Part shown: positions 1 through 8,166 of the stretch, one piece after another
How positions within the stretch are numbered: the stretch's first letter is position 1
Layout: each line of letters begins with the position of its first letter
NCBI GenBank assembly: GCA_016779585.1
Contig: JADHNI010000011.1
Coordinates: forward strand, 1-59,593
Source: Pseudomonadales bacterium
GTDB taxonomy: Bacteria; Pseudomonadota; Gammaproteobacteria; Pseudomonadales; Azotimanducaceae
Direction of reading: 5' to 3'
DNA length: 59,593 nucleotides
Position numbers and translations under genes: made by a program
Notes under the pieces: generated by a model
The model's input: only the letters and a program-made list of their open reading frames with translations
Told to the model about the DNA's origin: nothing
Databases searched by the model: none

Positions 1-122
1 ACATGGCCTGGGTGTGGATGATGGATTACAACGAAGAACGTCCACACGAAAGTCTGGGCAAATTACCACCGGCGATGTATCGCCAGAAACTGGAAAACTC
101 TAGTTTAGGAGTGTCTCAGTAA
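1..122 (+). mobile_element. 3' end of IS3-family transposase (OrfB), partial
   Basis: The reading frame entering the window at base 3 encodes about 39 residues ending in TAA at 120-122. It contains YNEERPHESLG followed by LPPAMY, the C-terminal signature of the rve/DDE integrase-core transposase of IS3-family elements. Bases about 123-143 (acggggaagtggacacc) look like the outer terminal inverted repeat of the element, but the left end lies outside the window, so this cannot be matched. The element abuts and truncates the BatD-like gene that follows. The family call is from the motif and the subgroup is not determined. Confidence 0.85.
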
Positions 123-129
123 CGGGGAA

Positions 130-1146
130 GTGGACACCATCTTTGCCAACATTGTGCTGGGTGATGAAATCAACCGGCTGCCACCTGACTCTTCCTACCC
201 CACCAGCAGAACTGTCGGTGGAGAAACCTGGGCAGCTATCGTGCGCCATTACGAGGTTTCACCACTTCTCGCGGCTGGCTTTGAGCTTAAAGAGCAGGTC
301 ATCAAGGTCTCCTGGGCAAATCCGGGCAAGTCACCCTATTCCGCCGAAGTACCAGTGCCTGATATCAATTACCGGGGGATCGTGCCCGAGGGTGCAGAAG
401 GCTTGTCTCCGTTCGTTGCAGGCAGTTCACTGAACCTGGAAAGACAGCTCTCCAGGACCGACGACCTGAAGCCCGGTGACGCAATTGTCATCGAAACGAG
501 CGCGCAACTGGATGGATTACCTGGCTTCTTTCTTCCTGAACTGCTGCCTCCGGATGAGCTCGTTGGCGTCAGGTCCTATCCCACAGAACCGGTAGTCAGC
601 AAAGATTCGCGTACGGAGAAGATCACGGTGATCATCTATGCACCGGGCCAGGTCACGATACCCGGGCGCACCATTGAATGGTGGTACACAGCCACACGGG
701 AAGTGGATTCAACAACCATCGAACCCATAACGTTGCTGGTGACAGGAGCCGGTCTCACCGAATCTTCGCCACCCTCGGAATGGAACTGGCGCTGGTTACT
801 TACTGTGCCCCTATTTATGGCCACACGCTGGATGGGTCGGACTATTGAACCAGACGAGGAAACGCTGGCCTACCGCGAGGCGGTCATTTCACTGAAAGCA
901 GGAGATGCAGAGCAGGCTTACAGACACCTTATGGACTGGAGCCATCATGTAAACGGTCAGGGTGTCTTTGAAACCTTTCCGCCGGACACACATGGCGAAC
1001 TCAGGTCGCTCAGCAAACACCTTTATCGCAACAGCGAAGAGCCCGTTGACTTTGATGCGTTGCTATCAGCGCTGTATAACGCGAGGACAAAGGTGCGACA
1101 ACTCGAGTCAGACTCCAGGCTGGTCCTACCCGCGCTGAACCCCTGA
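130..1146 (+). pseudogene. BatD-like protein, C-terminal fragment cut by IS
   Basis: The 338-residue frame starts with a GTG that lies inside the presumed IS end, so the true N-terminus is missing. The preserved part has beta-sandwich-like segments, the passage VTIPGRTIEWWYT that resembles the PEIRLPWW-type region of BatD, then a single membrane segment (near WRWLLTVPLFMATRW, residues about 219-233) and a roughly 100-residue cytoplasmic tail. BatD proteins (Bacteroides aerotolerance family) are membrane-anchored proteins usually encoded next to VWA proteins BatA/BatB. Those would lie left of the window. The GTG could still drive a truncated product, but function is doubtful. Confidence 0.65.
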
Positions 1147-1236
1147 TTCAAGATAACATTTTCATGCTCTCACCAGGGTCAGTGCTAACTTGTTAAGTGA
1201 ATATTGCCTTTAACGGTGCCCACCCGGGTAGCTGAC

Positions 1237-2256
1237 CTACTTGAATCCCCCGTTCAGGAACCTGAAGAACGGGGGATTCACCCACACCTCATCGACGCGT
1301 AGCGTCCAGTCACCATCCTTTAGTTTTCCAACCACATCCTCGGTTCGCCCCGGCAGAACCGTCAGCGTCGCTTCAAAATCTCCTTTAGACAATATCACCA
1401 GCGATATCGGTTCAAAGCCGTCCAGCTGCTCGTCCGTGTAGTAAAAAGGCTGCCACCAGGAATTCACGATCAAACCGGCTTCCTCTGCCTCGTCTTTCTT
1501 GGCATAACGTGTGACCAGGTCGTGGAAACGCGCGCGGTCGCTCGCTGAATCAAACCGGAACAGCACCGCCATCTCACGCCCCTGGACAACAAGACGACCA
1601 TCCGGAAGGCTGACCACATTTTCGCCGGGCTCGCCCCAGTCATCACGAAACAGGAAAGCGGACACCTTCGGCACAACATAGAGCCAGCCGGCAATGTCTT
1701 CACGATGCATCATCGTCACCAGCTGCTGGATATGTTTCAGGCTCGACTGCGAATAGATAAAGTATCGCCCGCCGGGAAAGTTGTCATAGACAGCCCGGGT
1801 GCGCAGGTCATAACCGGTTAACACACCGTCAGCCAGGGCCTGGTGCAGTGAGCCAATGAAAGCCTGGTCCTGGAGCAGTTCATCATGGTCGAGCGACCTC
1901 TCAAGATTCACGTAGGTCGATGGATCACCGATCCTGCCCACCAGGCCAGGGTGCTGGGCGCCGGCCACATCGATGAAATCGCGAATTCCGGGCAATGCAG
2001 TTTCAGGTTGATCAATCTCTTCAGCATCAATGACACCCAGGTCCACCAGCACTGAGGCTGCAGCTCGCTCGGTTTCAGGCAGCTTCCTGCCATGCGAACC
2101 GAGGACCGATGTGTCCGCAAGGGGAATCAACTCGTCAAGATCGAGATCATCGACAGCCTGTTCATAGGTGTCTGCATAAGCGCTCTCAACCAGGAGCTGG
2201 CAAGAGACCAGCAGGAACAGGTAAATCCATCCAGGGGCCAATTGCTTAGGGACCAA
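1237..2256 (-). CDS. Secreted protein of unknown function
   Basis: The protein has 339 residues with an N-terminal signal sequence (hydrophobic YLFLLVSCQLLVES, probable cleavage near AYA-DT). I recognise no family. The start is a TTG preceded by a good GGAGGG Shine-Dalgarno motif about 8 bases upstream. It overlaps the end of the SnoaL-like gene by 11 bases, so the two are probably translationally coupled. The mature part is acidic, with a region around residues 160-215 (GGRYFIYSQSS, WLYVVPKVSAF) reminiscent of Tic22-like folds; this resemblance is weak. The product is probably periplasmic. Confidence 0.7.
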   Translation of the reverse strand: MVPKQLAPGWIYLFLLVSCQLLVESAYADTYEQAVDDLDLDELIPLADTSVLGSHGRKLPETERAAASVLVDLGVIDAEEIDQPETALPGIRDFIDVAGAQHPGLVGRIGDPSTYVNLERSLDHDELLQDQAFIGSLHQALADGVLTGYDLRTRAVYDNFPGGRYFIYSQSSLKHIQQLVTMMHREDIAGWLYVVPKVSAFLFRDDWGEPGENVVSLPDGRLVVQGREMAVLFRFDSASDRARFHDLVTRYAKKDEAEEAGLIVNSWWQPFYYTDEQLDGFEPISLVILSKGDFEATLTVLPGRTEDVVGKLKDGDWTLRVDEVWVNPPFFRFLNGGFK

Positions 2257-2746
2257 GGGGTCGACCCTCCGCCGGGCGGTCGAAGCTGCCCTGCCTGAAT
2301 TTGCTGCTGTCGATTTCCATAGGACTCACCGCCTCCGATTTCGTGTATTCATGCACACAGACTCGCTCCAGTATGCGCCACTCGCCTTCCCGCTTTTCGT
2401 ACACATCAAGGTAGCGGCCATGCCAGGTGTCCAGAACATCAGCGTCTTTCTGCAACAGGTAGCTGACATTGTAGATTTCACCTCGTGCGTGTTCGCCGTC
2501 TTCATCCAGCTCTATGACATGATTAAAAATGCAGTGGTTCGTGGATCGCCATCGAAGATGACCTACCATGCAGTGTTCCGCGAACTCCCAGGCGTTACCC
2601 ACGAAAGTGCCGTGATCATCGGTCGCATCCGGCCAGTAAGCTGACTTCATCTCGGTCACATCCAGCCGGTCCACGCCCCGGCAGTAGCGCCTGGCAACAT
2701 TCCTGATGGATTCCAGGTCGGACAACTGCTCAATCGAGAATTCCAT
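2246..2746 (-). CDS. SnoaL-like / NTF2-fold protein
   Basis: This 166-residue protein has the start pattern of the SnoaL_4 (NTF2-like) family: a helix with YCRGVDRLD near residues 22-30, then DATDDHGTFVG, and the terminal WRILERVCVHEYT strand. Members act as small dehydratases or isomerases, or as non-catalytic partners of aromatic-ring oxygenases. The substrate cannot be told. ATG start with AAGGGTG upstream. A second member of the same family sits at 11998-12519. It is the first gene of a two-gene unit with the downstream secreted protein, and is divergent from the VOC gene. Confidence 0.8.
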   Translation of the reverse strand: MEFSIEQLSDLESIRNVARRYCRGVDRLDVTEMKSAYWPDATDDHGTFVGNAWEFAEHCMVGHLRWRSTNHCIFNHVIELDEDGEHARGEIYNVSYLLQKDADVLDTWHGRYLDVYEKREGEWRILERVCVHEYTKSEAVSPMEIDSSKFRQGSFDRPAEGRPLGP

Positions 2747-2819
2747 AAAGCACCCTTTTTTGTTTGCCCGGTTTTAAGGCACTATAGTACGAACATTTCC
2801 ATCAGGTCACGCAACTACC

Positions 2820-3338
2820 ATGGATAAGCCAACGGACCGAACGATATTCCAGAACGCCTGGGTCGTGGAAGATGTCGAAGCAGCCTGCCAGAAGTGGATC
2901 GACGAAATGGGTGTCGGCCCTTTCTTTATTACCGACTATACTGCCGAACGGTTTGATGAGATTACCTACCGCGGCGAACCATCAACACTCGCCATGAGAG
3001 TTGCGATCGCACAGGCAGGTCCTGTTCAGATTGAACTGATCGAACCGATCTCTGAGCAATGCGCTTATCGCGACAGTGTCCCAAAGGGCCAAATGGGTTT
3101 TCACCATATGTGTGTCTGGACACTCGATTTCGATGCCGACCTCGAATACATGGAGTCTCTCGGTTACCCGGCTGCGAATACAGGTAAAGTAGGCGGAATC
3201 GAATTCGCCTACTTTGATACCCGACCACTCATGGGGTGCATGCTGGAAGTTGTCACTCGCAATGAAGGCACCGTTCAGCGTTTCGCGGAGATCGCTGCCG
3301 CAGCAGAGAACTGGGACGGCAAGGACCCAATCCGCTGA
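2820..3338 (+). CDS. VOC-family (glyoxalase-like) protein
   Basis: The protein has 172 residues with the paired beta-alpha-beta-beta-beta pattern of the vicinal oxygen chelate superfamily. It opens with FQNAWVVEDVEAACQKW, has GFHHMCVWTLDFD near residues 98-110 (candidate metal ligand His) and ends with a LEVVTRNE strand (candidate ligand Glu). Relatives include methylmalonyl-CoA epimerase-like and extradiol-dioxygenase-like enzymes. The reaction is not determined. The stop overlaps the start of the acyltransferase gene (TGATG), so the two form an operon. Confidence 0.8.
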   Translation: MDKPTDRTIFQNAWVVEDVEAACQKWIDEMGVGPFFITDYTAERFDEITYRGEPSTLAMRVAIAQAGPVQIELIEPISEQCAYRDSVPKGQMGFHHMCVWTLDFDADLEYMESLGYPAANTGKVGGIEFAYFDTRPLMGCMLEVVTRNEGTVQRFAEIAAAAENWDGKDPIR

Positions 3339-4210
3339 TGCAGAACGACGCCCCGACGATTTCCTACGTCCAGGAGTCTGACAATTTCATCAAGAGAAAC
3401 CTGGTTAACCTGATTGAAGTCGCGACAGGGCGAAATCAGCTGACGGATATCTACCGAATTCTTCGTGAAGACCCCTTCGAGATTGCACTGTTTCTTGCTC
3501 GAGGCATTGAACTTGGGCGTCTCGACCTGGACTACAACCGTCATGCCGAAACCCAGATACCCAAGGAAGGCCCGTTGGTATTCATCGCCAATCATCCATT
3601 CGGGATCGTTGATGGCCTGATTCTCTGTGAACTTGCGGCAAGAACGCGAGGGGACTTCAGAATCCTGCTCAATAATCGCCTGATGAAGGATGACAACCTC
3701 AACCAGTTTTTCCTGCCTGTAGATTTTGACGGTACACGCGAAGCGACAAAACGTAATGTAGATACAAAAAAGGAAGCGCAACGATTACTGCAGGAAGGCG
3801 GGACACTGATCATCTTCCCTGCCGGTGGTGTCGCAACGCGCTGGCAGTTCGGTATGGGTCCACTCGAAGACCTGCCATGGACCACCTTTACCGCAAAGAT
3901 CGTCAGAAAGTCTCGCGCCACGGTTGTACCGCTGCATTTCCAGGGAGAAAACAGTTTCCTGTTTCACTTTGCCAGCAGTCTCGGCGAATCGCCGCGTCTT
4001 TCACTCTTTATCCGGGAAGTCACACGGCAGATTGGGACAACCATTCGTTTTACCATCGGTGACCCCATCTCCTATGAAGACATGGAACACATTGAGAGCC
4101 GCAAGGAACTGACCCGTTTTCTTAAAGACAAGGTTGAATCCATGGCTGTCGAACCATCAAAGCCGCGATTACCGATCTTTTCGAAACCAGCCCAGTATTC
4201 AGCCAGGTAA
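3338..4210 (+). CDS. Lysophospholipid acyltransferase (PlsC-like)
   Basis: The protein has 290 residues. The motif ANHPFGIVDG (His86, Asp92) is the variant acyltransferase motif found in the OlsA/hemolysin-like branch of glycerophospholipid acyltransferases, where five residues separate His and Asp. A second block, TLIIFPAGGVATRW, near residues 153-166 is the phosphate-binding or catalytic-loop region, and VVPLHFQGENS is block IV. It would transfer an acyl chain to a lysolipid at the inner membrane. It overlaps the VOC gene start-to-stop and follows it in the same operon. Confidence 0.85.
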   Translation: MQNDAPTISYVQESDNFIKRNLVNLIEVATGRNQLTDIYRILREDPFEIALFLARGIELGRLDLDYNRHAETQIPKEGPLVFIANHPFGIVDGLILCELAARTRGDFRILLNNRLMKDDNLNQFFLPVDFDGTREATKRNVDTKKEAQRLLQEGGTLIIFPAGGVATRWQFGMGPLEDLPWTTFTAKIVRKSRATVVPLHFQGENSFLFHFASSLGESPRLSLFIREVTRQIGTTIRFTIGDPISYEDMEHIESRKELTRFLKDKVESMAVEPSKPRLPIFSKPAQYSAR

Positions 4211-4252
4211 CTCTTCTGCGCGCATAGTCACAGTTGTCGATCATTCATCTCT

Positions 4253-5374
4253 TCAGGCCATCAACTGGTCATAGGCCAGCGGTAACGGCGGACGCAGGAA
4301 ACCAAGCGCTTTGACGTCTTCCGTCCACTGCGCCAGAGGCATGGCCCGGGAATAACTGGCACCACCAACAACTTTCGCCATACGCGCCAGGCCCGCTTCA
4401 ATCAATTCCGCGCAGGCGACTTTGCATCTAGTCGCCGTCAAATGCGCATCAGGTTCCCCTGCCTCGATCGCGCGAAGCGCACCTTCAAACGCCTGTTCAG
4501 CCAGCCAGAGTTCATTCTGGCAACGGACCCATTCCAGCTGTTCAAACGCACGCATGTGTTCAATCTTGCCGTCGAGTTTCGAGCGCGCAAAGGCAAGCGC
4601 ATTGTCTGCCACGCCAAGGACAACCCCTGTAAACATCATGTTACTGACCTGCGCTGAAGTCGGGGCAACACGGACGAGAACTTCCGTGGAAGCCGCCTTT
4701 GTCGCGGGGAAGCGATCAAATCGAAAGGCATGGGACTGGGTTGACGACATGCCCATGCCGTCCCACGGTACCGTCAGCTTGCATCCGGTCGAACCATCCC
4801 AGGGTACATCTTTGTTCTGCAGGTAAAAGAGTTCGGGCAATTCAGACCCGGCCGTTCTTGCCGTGGTGACCATATAGTCTGCATGACCTGAGCCACTACC
4901 AAAGTGCTTGTCACCGGTCAGGGCATATCCACCATCAACGGGTTCGGCCAGGCTTTTGGTTTTCATGATGTCACCGCCGGAGCCAGGTTCAGACGTAACG
5001 GTGCCCCACCAATGGTCTCGAGCTGTATCGATGACCCACTGGCGCTGCTCTCGCCAGGCTTCAGGAGCGTCATCCACTTCTTCCACGCCCAGGAAAAAGG
5101 TCGTTACCGCGGGATGCATCGCCGCAACGAGTGCCACGCAGGGGTCACCATGAGCAATTTCACGAACCAGGTCCGCATATTGCCTGGAACTCACAGCGGC
5201 GCCCTGCCAAAGGCCACCCTGGTCGGCAGGAACACCGGTCAGGAGAAAACCCGCGTCTTTCAATCGAACGAAGTCGGCAGGATCGAGCTCCTGGCGTTTC
5301 TGTCGCTCAATGACCTGGTTCGAAAAATCAGCAGCAATATTCCGCAATTTCGCCTGTACTTCTTCAGCGCCCAT
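4253..5374 (-). CDS. Acyl-CoA dehydrogenase-family flavoprotein
   Basis: The start is taken at the ATG encoding MGAEEVQAK because AGGAG lies upstream; an in-frame extension beyond it has no family similarity. The protein has 373 residues. It shows the N-terminal helical domain, the FAD-binding middle domain (WWGTVTSEPGSGGDI, then GYALTGDKHFGSGSG) and the C-terminal helical bundle. The usual catalytic-Glu and IHGG-type region near the C-terminus is not evident. It may therefore belong with the HsaA/DszC-like flavin-dependent oxygenases that share the fold, rather than true dehydrogenases. It is divergently transcribed from selO. Confidence 0.8.
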   Translation of the reverse strand: MGAEEVQAKLRNIAADFSNQVIERQKRQELDPADFVRLKDAGFLLTGVPADQGGLWQGAAVSSRQYADLVREIAHGDPCVALVAAMHPAVTTFFLGVEEVDDAPEAWREQRQWVIDTARDHWWGTVTSEPGSGGDIMKTKSLAEPVDGGYALTGDKHFGSGSGHADYMVTTARTAGSELPELFYLQNKDVPWDGSTGCKLTVPWDGMGMSSTQSHAFRFDRFPATKAASTEVLVRVAPTSAQVSNMMFTGVVLGVADNALAFARSKLDGKIEHMRAFEQLEWVRCQNELWLAEQAFEGALRAIEAGEPDAHLTATRCKVACAELIEAGLARMAKVVGGASYSRAMPLAQWTEDVKALGFLRPPLPLAYDQLMA

Positions 5375-5436
5375 CAATTGTCCTGCTCCTGTTGTGATTT
5401 CCTGATGTGACTTCCTATTGTGATAAAGTCCCGACC

Positions 5437-6978
5437 ATGCAGGTACCCTTTGATAATACCTATGTCCGGCTCCCTGAGCGATTCTACGCGAGGCAGTCAC
5501 CGACACCCGTGGCAAAACCGGGGCTCATTCGCGTCAATGATGATCTGGCAGACCTGCTCAACATCGACAGCCACTGGTTGAGATCCGAGGAAGGCATCGC
5601 GACCATCGCCGGGAATCACCTCCCACAGGGCGCTGAACCCATCGCGGCTGTGTATGCCGGCCATCAGTTCGGCTCATGGAACCCACAGCTCGGCGACGGG
5701 CGGGCTATCCTGCTGGGGGAAGTGATCGGCAAAGATAATCGCCGGTATGACATCCAGCTCAAAGGCTCCGGGCAGACACCCTACTCCCGCATGGGTGACG
5801 GCCGGGCACCGCTGGGTCCGGTCCTGCGGGAATACATTGTCAGTGAAGCCATGCATGCGCTTGGCATAGCCACCAGCCGCGCCCTTGCTGCCGTCACAAC
5901 GGGTGAATCAGTCTACCGCGAAGAAACACTGCCTGGCGCTGTCATCGCGCGCATTGCCAGCAGTCATATCCGAATCGGCACCGTCCAGTTCTTTGCATCC
6001 CGTGAAGATCACGAGGCCCTGCGGCTTCTCGTCGATCACACGCTGGCCAGGCACTATCCGGGCAGTTATGAATCCTCCATGAGTGACGGGGATAAAGCAC
6101 TGGCACTGCTGGACCAGGTGATGCAGGCACAGGCCAAACTGGTTGCCAGCTGGCAGATGGTCGGCTTTATCCATGGTGTGATGAATACCGACAACATGCT
6201 GCTTTCGGGCGAAACCATCGACTATGGTCCCTGCGCCTTCATGGACACCTACAACCCTGAGACTGTCTTCAGTTCCATTGACCATGGCGGGCGTTATGCG
6301 TTTCGAAACCAGCCTGGGATCGCGCACTGGAACGTAGCCTGCCTGGCACAGGCACTGGTGCCCGTTATTTCAGACGATGAAGAAACCGGTGTCGAAGCTG
6401 CCAAGGCTGCCCTGGACAAATTCCCGCCCTATTTCCTCGAAGCCAACATTGCAGGACTGAGAGCGAAGCTGGGCCTCGTGACAGAACACGAGGGCGATGA
6501 ACAGCTGGCTAAAGATTTCCTGGACCTCTTGGAAACTCATCAGCTCGATTTTACGCTGTCTTTCCGGCGACTATCGGAGATGGCGGGAGTAGAACCGGCT
6601 GAAAATGTCAGCAAGATCGCCGGCTTCCCGACAGCCTTCGATGACTGGTTCGATCGATGGCAAAAGCGCTGCGGCAAAGATGATGAGCGCTGCGGCGAAG
6701 AACAGGAGCGCTGCGGCGAAGAACAGGAGAGCTGCGGCGAAGAACAAAACAGTCCTGATCGCCAGGCCGCCATGCTTGCCACCAACCCTGCCATGATTCC
6801 CAGGAATCACCTCATTGAAGAAGCCATCAGGGAAGCCACCGACTCGAACAGCTTCGACCTGTTTCATTCACTGGTCGACGCCCTGGCGACACCCTATTCG
6901 CTGGACGGAAAGTCGGAACGATTCCTGAAACGCCCTAAACCCGAGGAAGTTGTTCGACAGACCTTCTGCGGAACGTAG
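5437..6978 (+). CDS. selO: Protein adenylyltransferase SelO (YdiU)
   Basis: SelO is a pseudokinase-fold enzyme that transfers AMP from ATP to protein hydroxyls. The family signatures are clear: SPTPV near the N-terminus, AVYAGHQFGSWNPQLGDGRA, LKGSGQTPYSRMGDGRAP, HGVMNTDNM and DYGPCAFMD. The start is set at the ATG of MQVPFDNTYVRLPERF because homologues begin this way; a second ATG ten codons upstream is also in frame. The C-terminus ends in a Cys (FCGT), as in bacterial SelO proteins with a redox-active terminal Cys. An unusual Cys-containing heptad repeat is inserted in the C-terminal third. Confidence 0.95.
   Translation: MQVPFDNTYVRLPERFYARQSPTPVAKPGLIRVNDDLADLLNIDSHWLRSEEGIATIAGNHLPQGAEPIAAVYAGHQFGSWNPQLGDGRAILLGEVIGKDNRRYDIQLKGSGQTPYSRMGDGRAPLGPVLREYIVSEAMHALGIATSRALAAVTTGESVYREETLPGAVIARIASSHIRIGTVQFFASREDHEALRLLVDHTLARHYPGSYESSMSDGDKALALLDQVMQAQAKLVASWQMVGFIHGVMNTDNMLLSGETIDYGPCAFMDTYNPETVFSSIDHGGRYAFRNQPGIAHWNVACLAQALVPVISDDEETGVEAAKAALDKFPPYFLEANIAGLRAKLGLVTEHEGDEQLAKDFLDLLETHQLDFTLSFRRLSEMAGVEPAENVSKIAGFPTAFDDWFDRWQKRCGKDDERCGEEQERCGEEQESCGEEQNSPDRQAAMLATNPAMIPRNHLIEEAIREATDSNSFDLFHSLVDALATPYSLDGKSERFLKRPKPEEVVRQTFCGT
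6664..6747 (+). repeat. Four 21-bp tandem repeats inside selO
   Basis: There are four consecutive 21-base units at 6664, 6685, 6706 and 6727. They encode KRCGKDD, ERCGEEQ, ERCGEEQ and ESCGEEQ. The last three differ by only a few bases and the first is degenerate. They expand the loop between the DDWFDRWQ helix and the conserved NPAMIPRNH segment of SelO. The unit is a multiple of three, so copy-number change keeps the frame. Confidence 0.95.
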
Positions 6979-6997
6979 AGAAAACTGAGGAAATCAA

Positions 6998-7831
6998 ATG
7001 CAAATCGGAGCCCTGATCTTTGCCACTGACTATGCGATTCGCATGGATGAACTGGCACCCGAGCTTGAGAGCCGGGGTTACGAATCACTGTTTGTACCCG
7101 AACACACACATATTCCCGCAAGCAGGGAGTCAGCCTGGCCAGGCGGTGCAGACCTGCCTCTTGAATATTCACACACCTACGACCCGTTTGTAGCCCTGTC
7201 ATTTGCGGCAGCATCCACCTCGACATTGAAACTCGGCACCGGCATCTGCCTGCTCCCCCAGCGCGATACCATAACCACCGCCAAGTCTGTGGCCAGCCTG
7301 GACCATCTATCCAGGGGACGCTTCATCTTTGGCATCGGTGGCGGCTGGAACAAGGAAGAGATGCGACAGCATGGCACCGAATACAACATCCGGTTTGCCC
7401 GCATGCGCGAGCAAGTGCTGGCCATGCGCGGGTTATGGACGGAAGAGGAATCCGGTTACCAGGGGGAATTTGTGAAAATCGAACCCTCCTGGCTGCATCC
7501 GAAGCCGGTGCAATCCAGGTTACCTGTCATTCTCGGTGGAGAAACAGACTACACCCTGAAACGGATCGTCGAATATGGCGATGGCTGGCTGCCACGTGCC
7601 CGACATGGCTTTGACGCAGCGGAGAATATTGCGCGCTTGAAACACTTTGCCGATGAAGCTGGCCGGTATATGTCCGAACTGACGATCAGTGTGTTCGGTG
7701 TTGCTCCGGACAAAACAATACTCGACAGTTACCGGGAAGCAGGTATCGACCGGGCCATTCTGCCGCTGCCACCGGCCGACAAAGACAAGGTATTTTCCAT
7801 ACTGGACCGCTACCAGGAGCTATTAACATGA
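6998..7831 (+). CDS. LLM-class flavin/F420-dependent oxidoreductase
   Basis: This 277-residue TIM-barrel protein belongs to the luciferase-like monooxygenase family. Evidence includes the N-terminal strand MQIGALIFATDYAI, then YESLFVPEHTHIP, LKLGTGICLLPQRDTITTAK, the RFIFGIGGGWNKEEM motif near residues 108-122 and LPVILGG. This arrangement matches the TIGR03619-type subgroup usually annotated as F420-dependent, though FMN use is also possible. The substrate is unknown. GAGGAAA precedes the ATG. The stop overlaps the NIPSNAP start (ATGA), giving a two-gene operon. Confidence 0.88.
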   Translation: MQIGALIFATDYAIRMDELAPELESRGYESLFVPEHTHIPASRESAWPGGADLPLEYSHTYDPFVALSFAAASTSTLKLGTGICLLPQRDTITTAKSVASLDHLSRGRFIFGIGGGWNKEEMRQHGTEYNIRFARMREQVLAMRGLWTEEESGYQGEFVKIEPSWLHPKPVQSRLPVILGGETDYTLKRIVEYGDGWLPRARHGFDAAENIARLKHFADEAGRYMSELTISVFGVAPDKTILDSYREAGIDRAILPLPPADKDKVFSILDRYQELLT

Positions 7832-8166
7832 TCGAAATCAGATCCTATCACTACAACCCCGACAAGTTTGATGCCTACAAGAAGTGGGCTATTGAAGACG
7901 CAGCACCATTCCTTAAGGCCAATCTTCCGGTCATCGGTTTCTGGGTAGACAATGGACGGGCGCCGGAGCTCACCGGGTCTGATCCCACGCCACATAAACA
8001 CGGTGTCGCTAACGTTACCTGGATTATTGACTGGGAATCAGAGGAAGCCAGGGAAAAAGGCTTCACGGAAATTCTCGGCGGCGAAGGCTGGAAAGAAGTC
8101 TGGTCACGGCACCCTGATGCCAACGGCTACCTGCAGATGGAAGCACGATTCGCGGAAGCGCTTTAA
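7828..8166 (+). CDS. NIPSNAP-family protein
   Basis: The protein has 112 residues with the ferredoxin-like dimeric alpha/beta-barrel pattern of NIPSNAP proteins: IEIRSYHYNPDKFDAYKKW at the start, VIGFWVDN, and a tryptophan-rich WIIDWESEEAREKGF near residues 67-81. The molecular role of bacterial NIPSNAPs is not established. Similar folds bind small hydrophobic molecules or act as monooxygenases. Translational coupling to the LLM oxidoreductase suggests a shared substrate. Its end overlaps the convergent membrane-protein gene by 4 bases. Confidence 0.85.
   Translation: MIEIRSYHYNPDKFDAYKKWAIEDAAPFLKANLPVIGFWVDNGRAPELTGSDPTPHKHGVANVTWIIDWESEEAREKGFTEILGGEGWKEVWSRHPDANGYLQMEARFAEAL

Noticed and set aside
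6571-6867. Antisense frame over selO with repeated Phe-Ala-Ala-Ala-Leu-Leu
   Set aside because: It is the reverse reading of the 21-base selO repeats and has no start context or family similarity.
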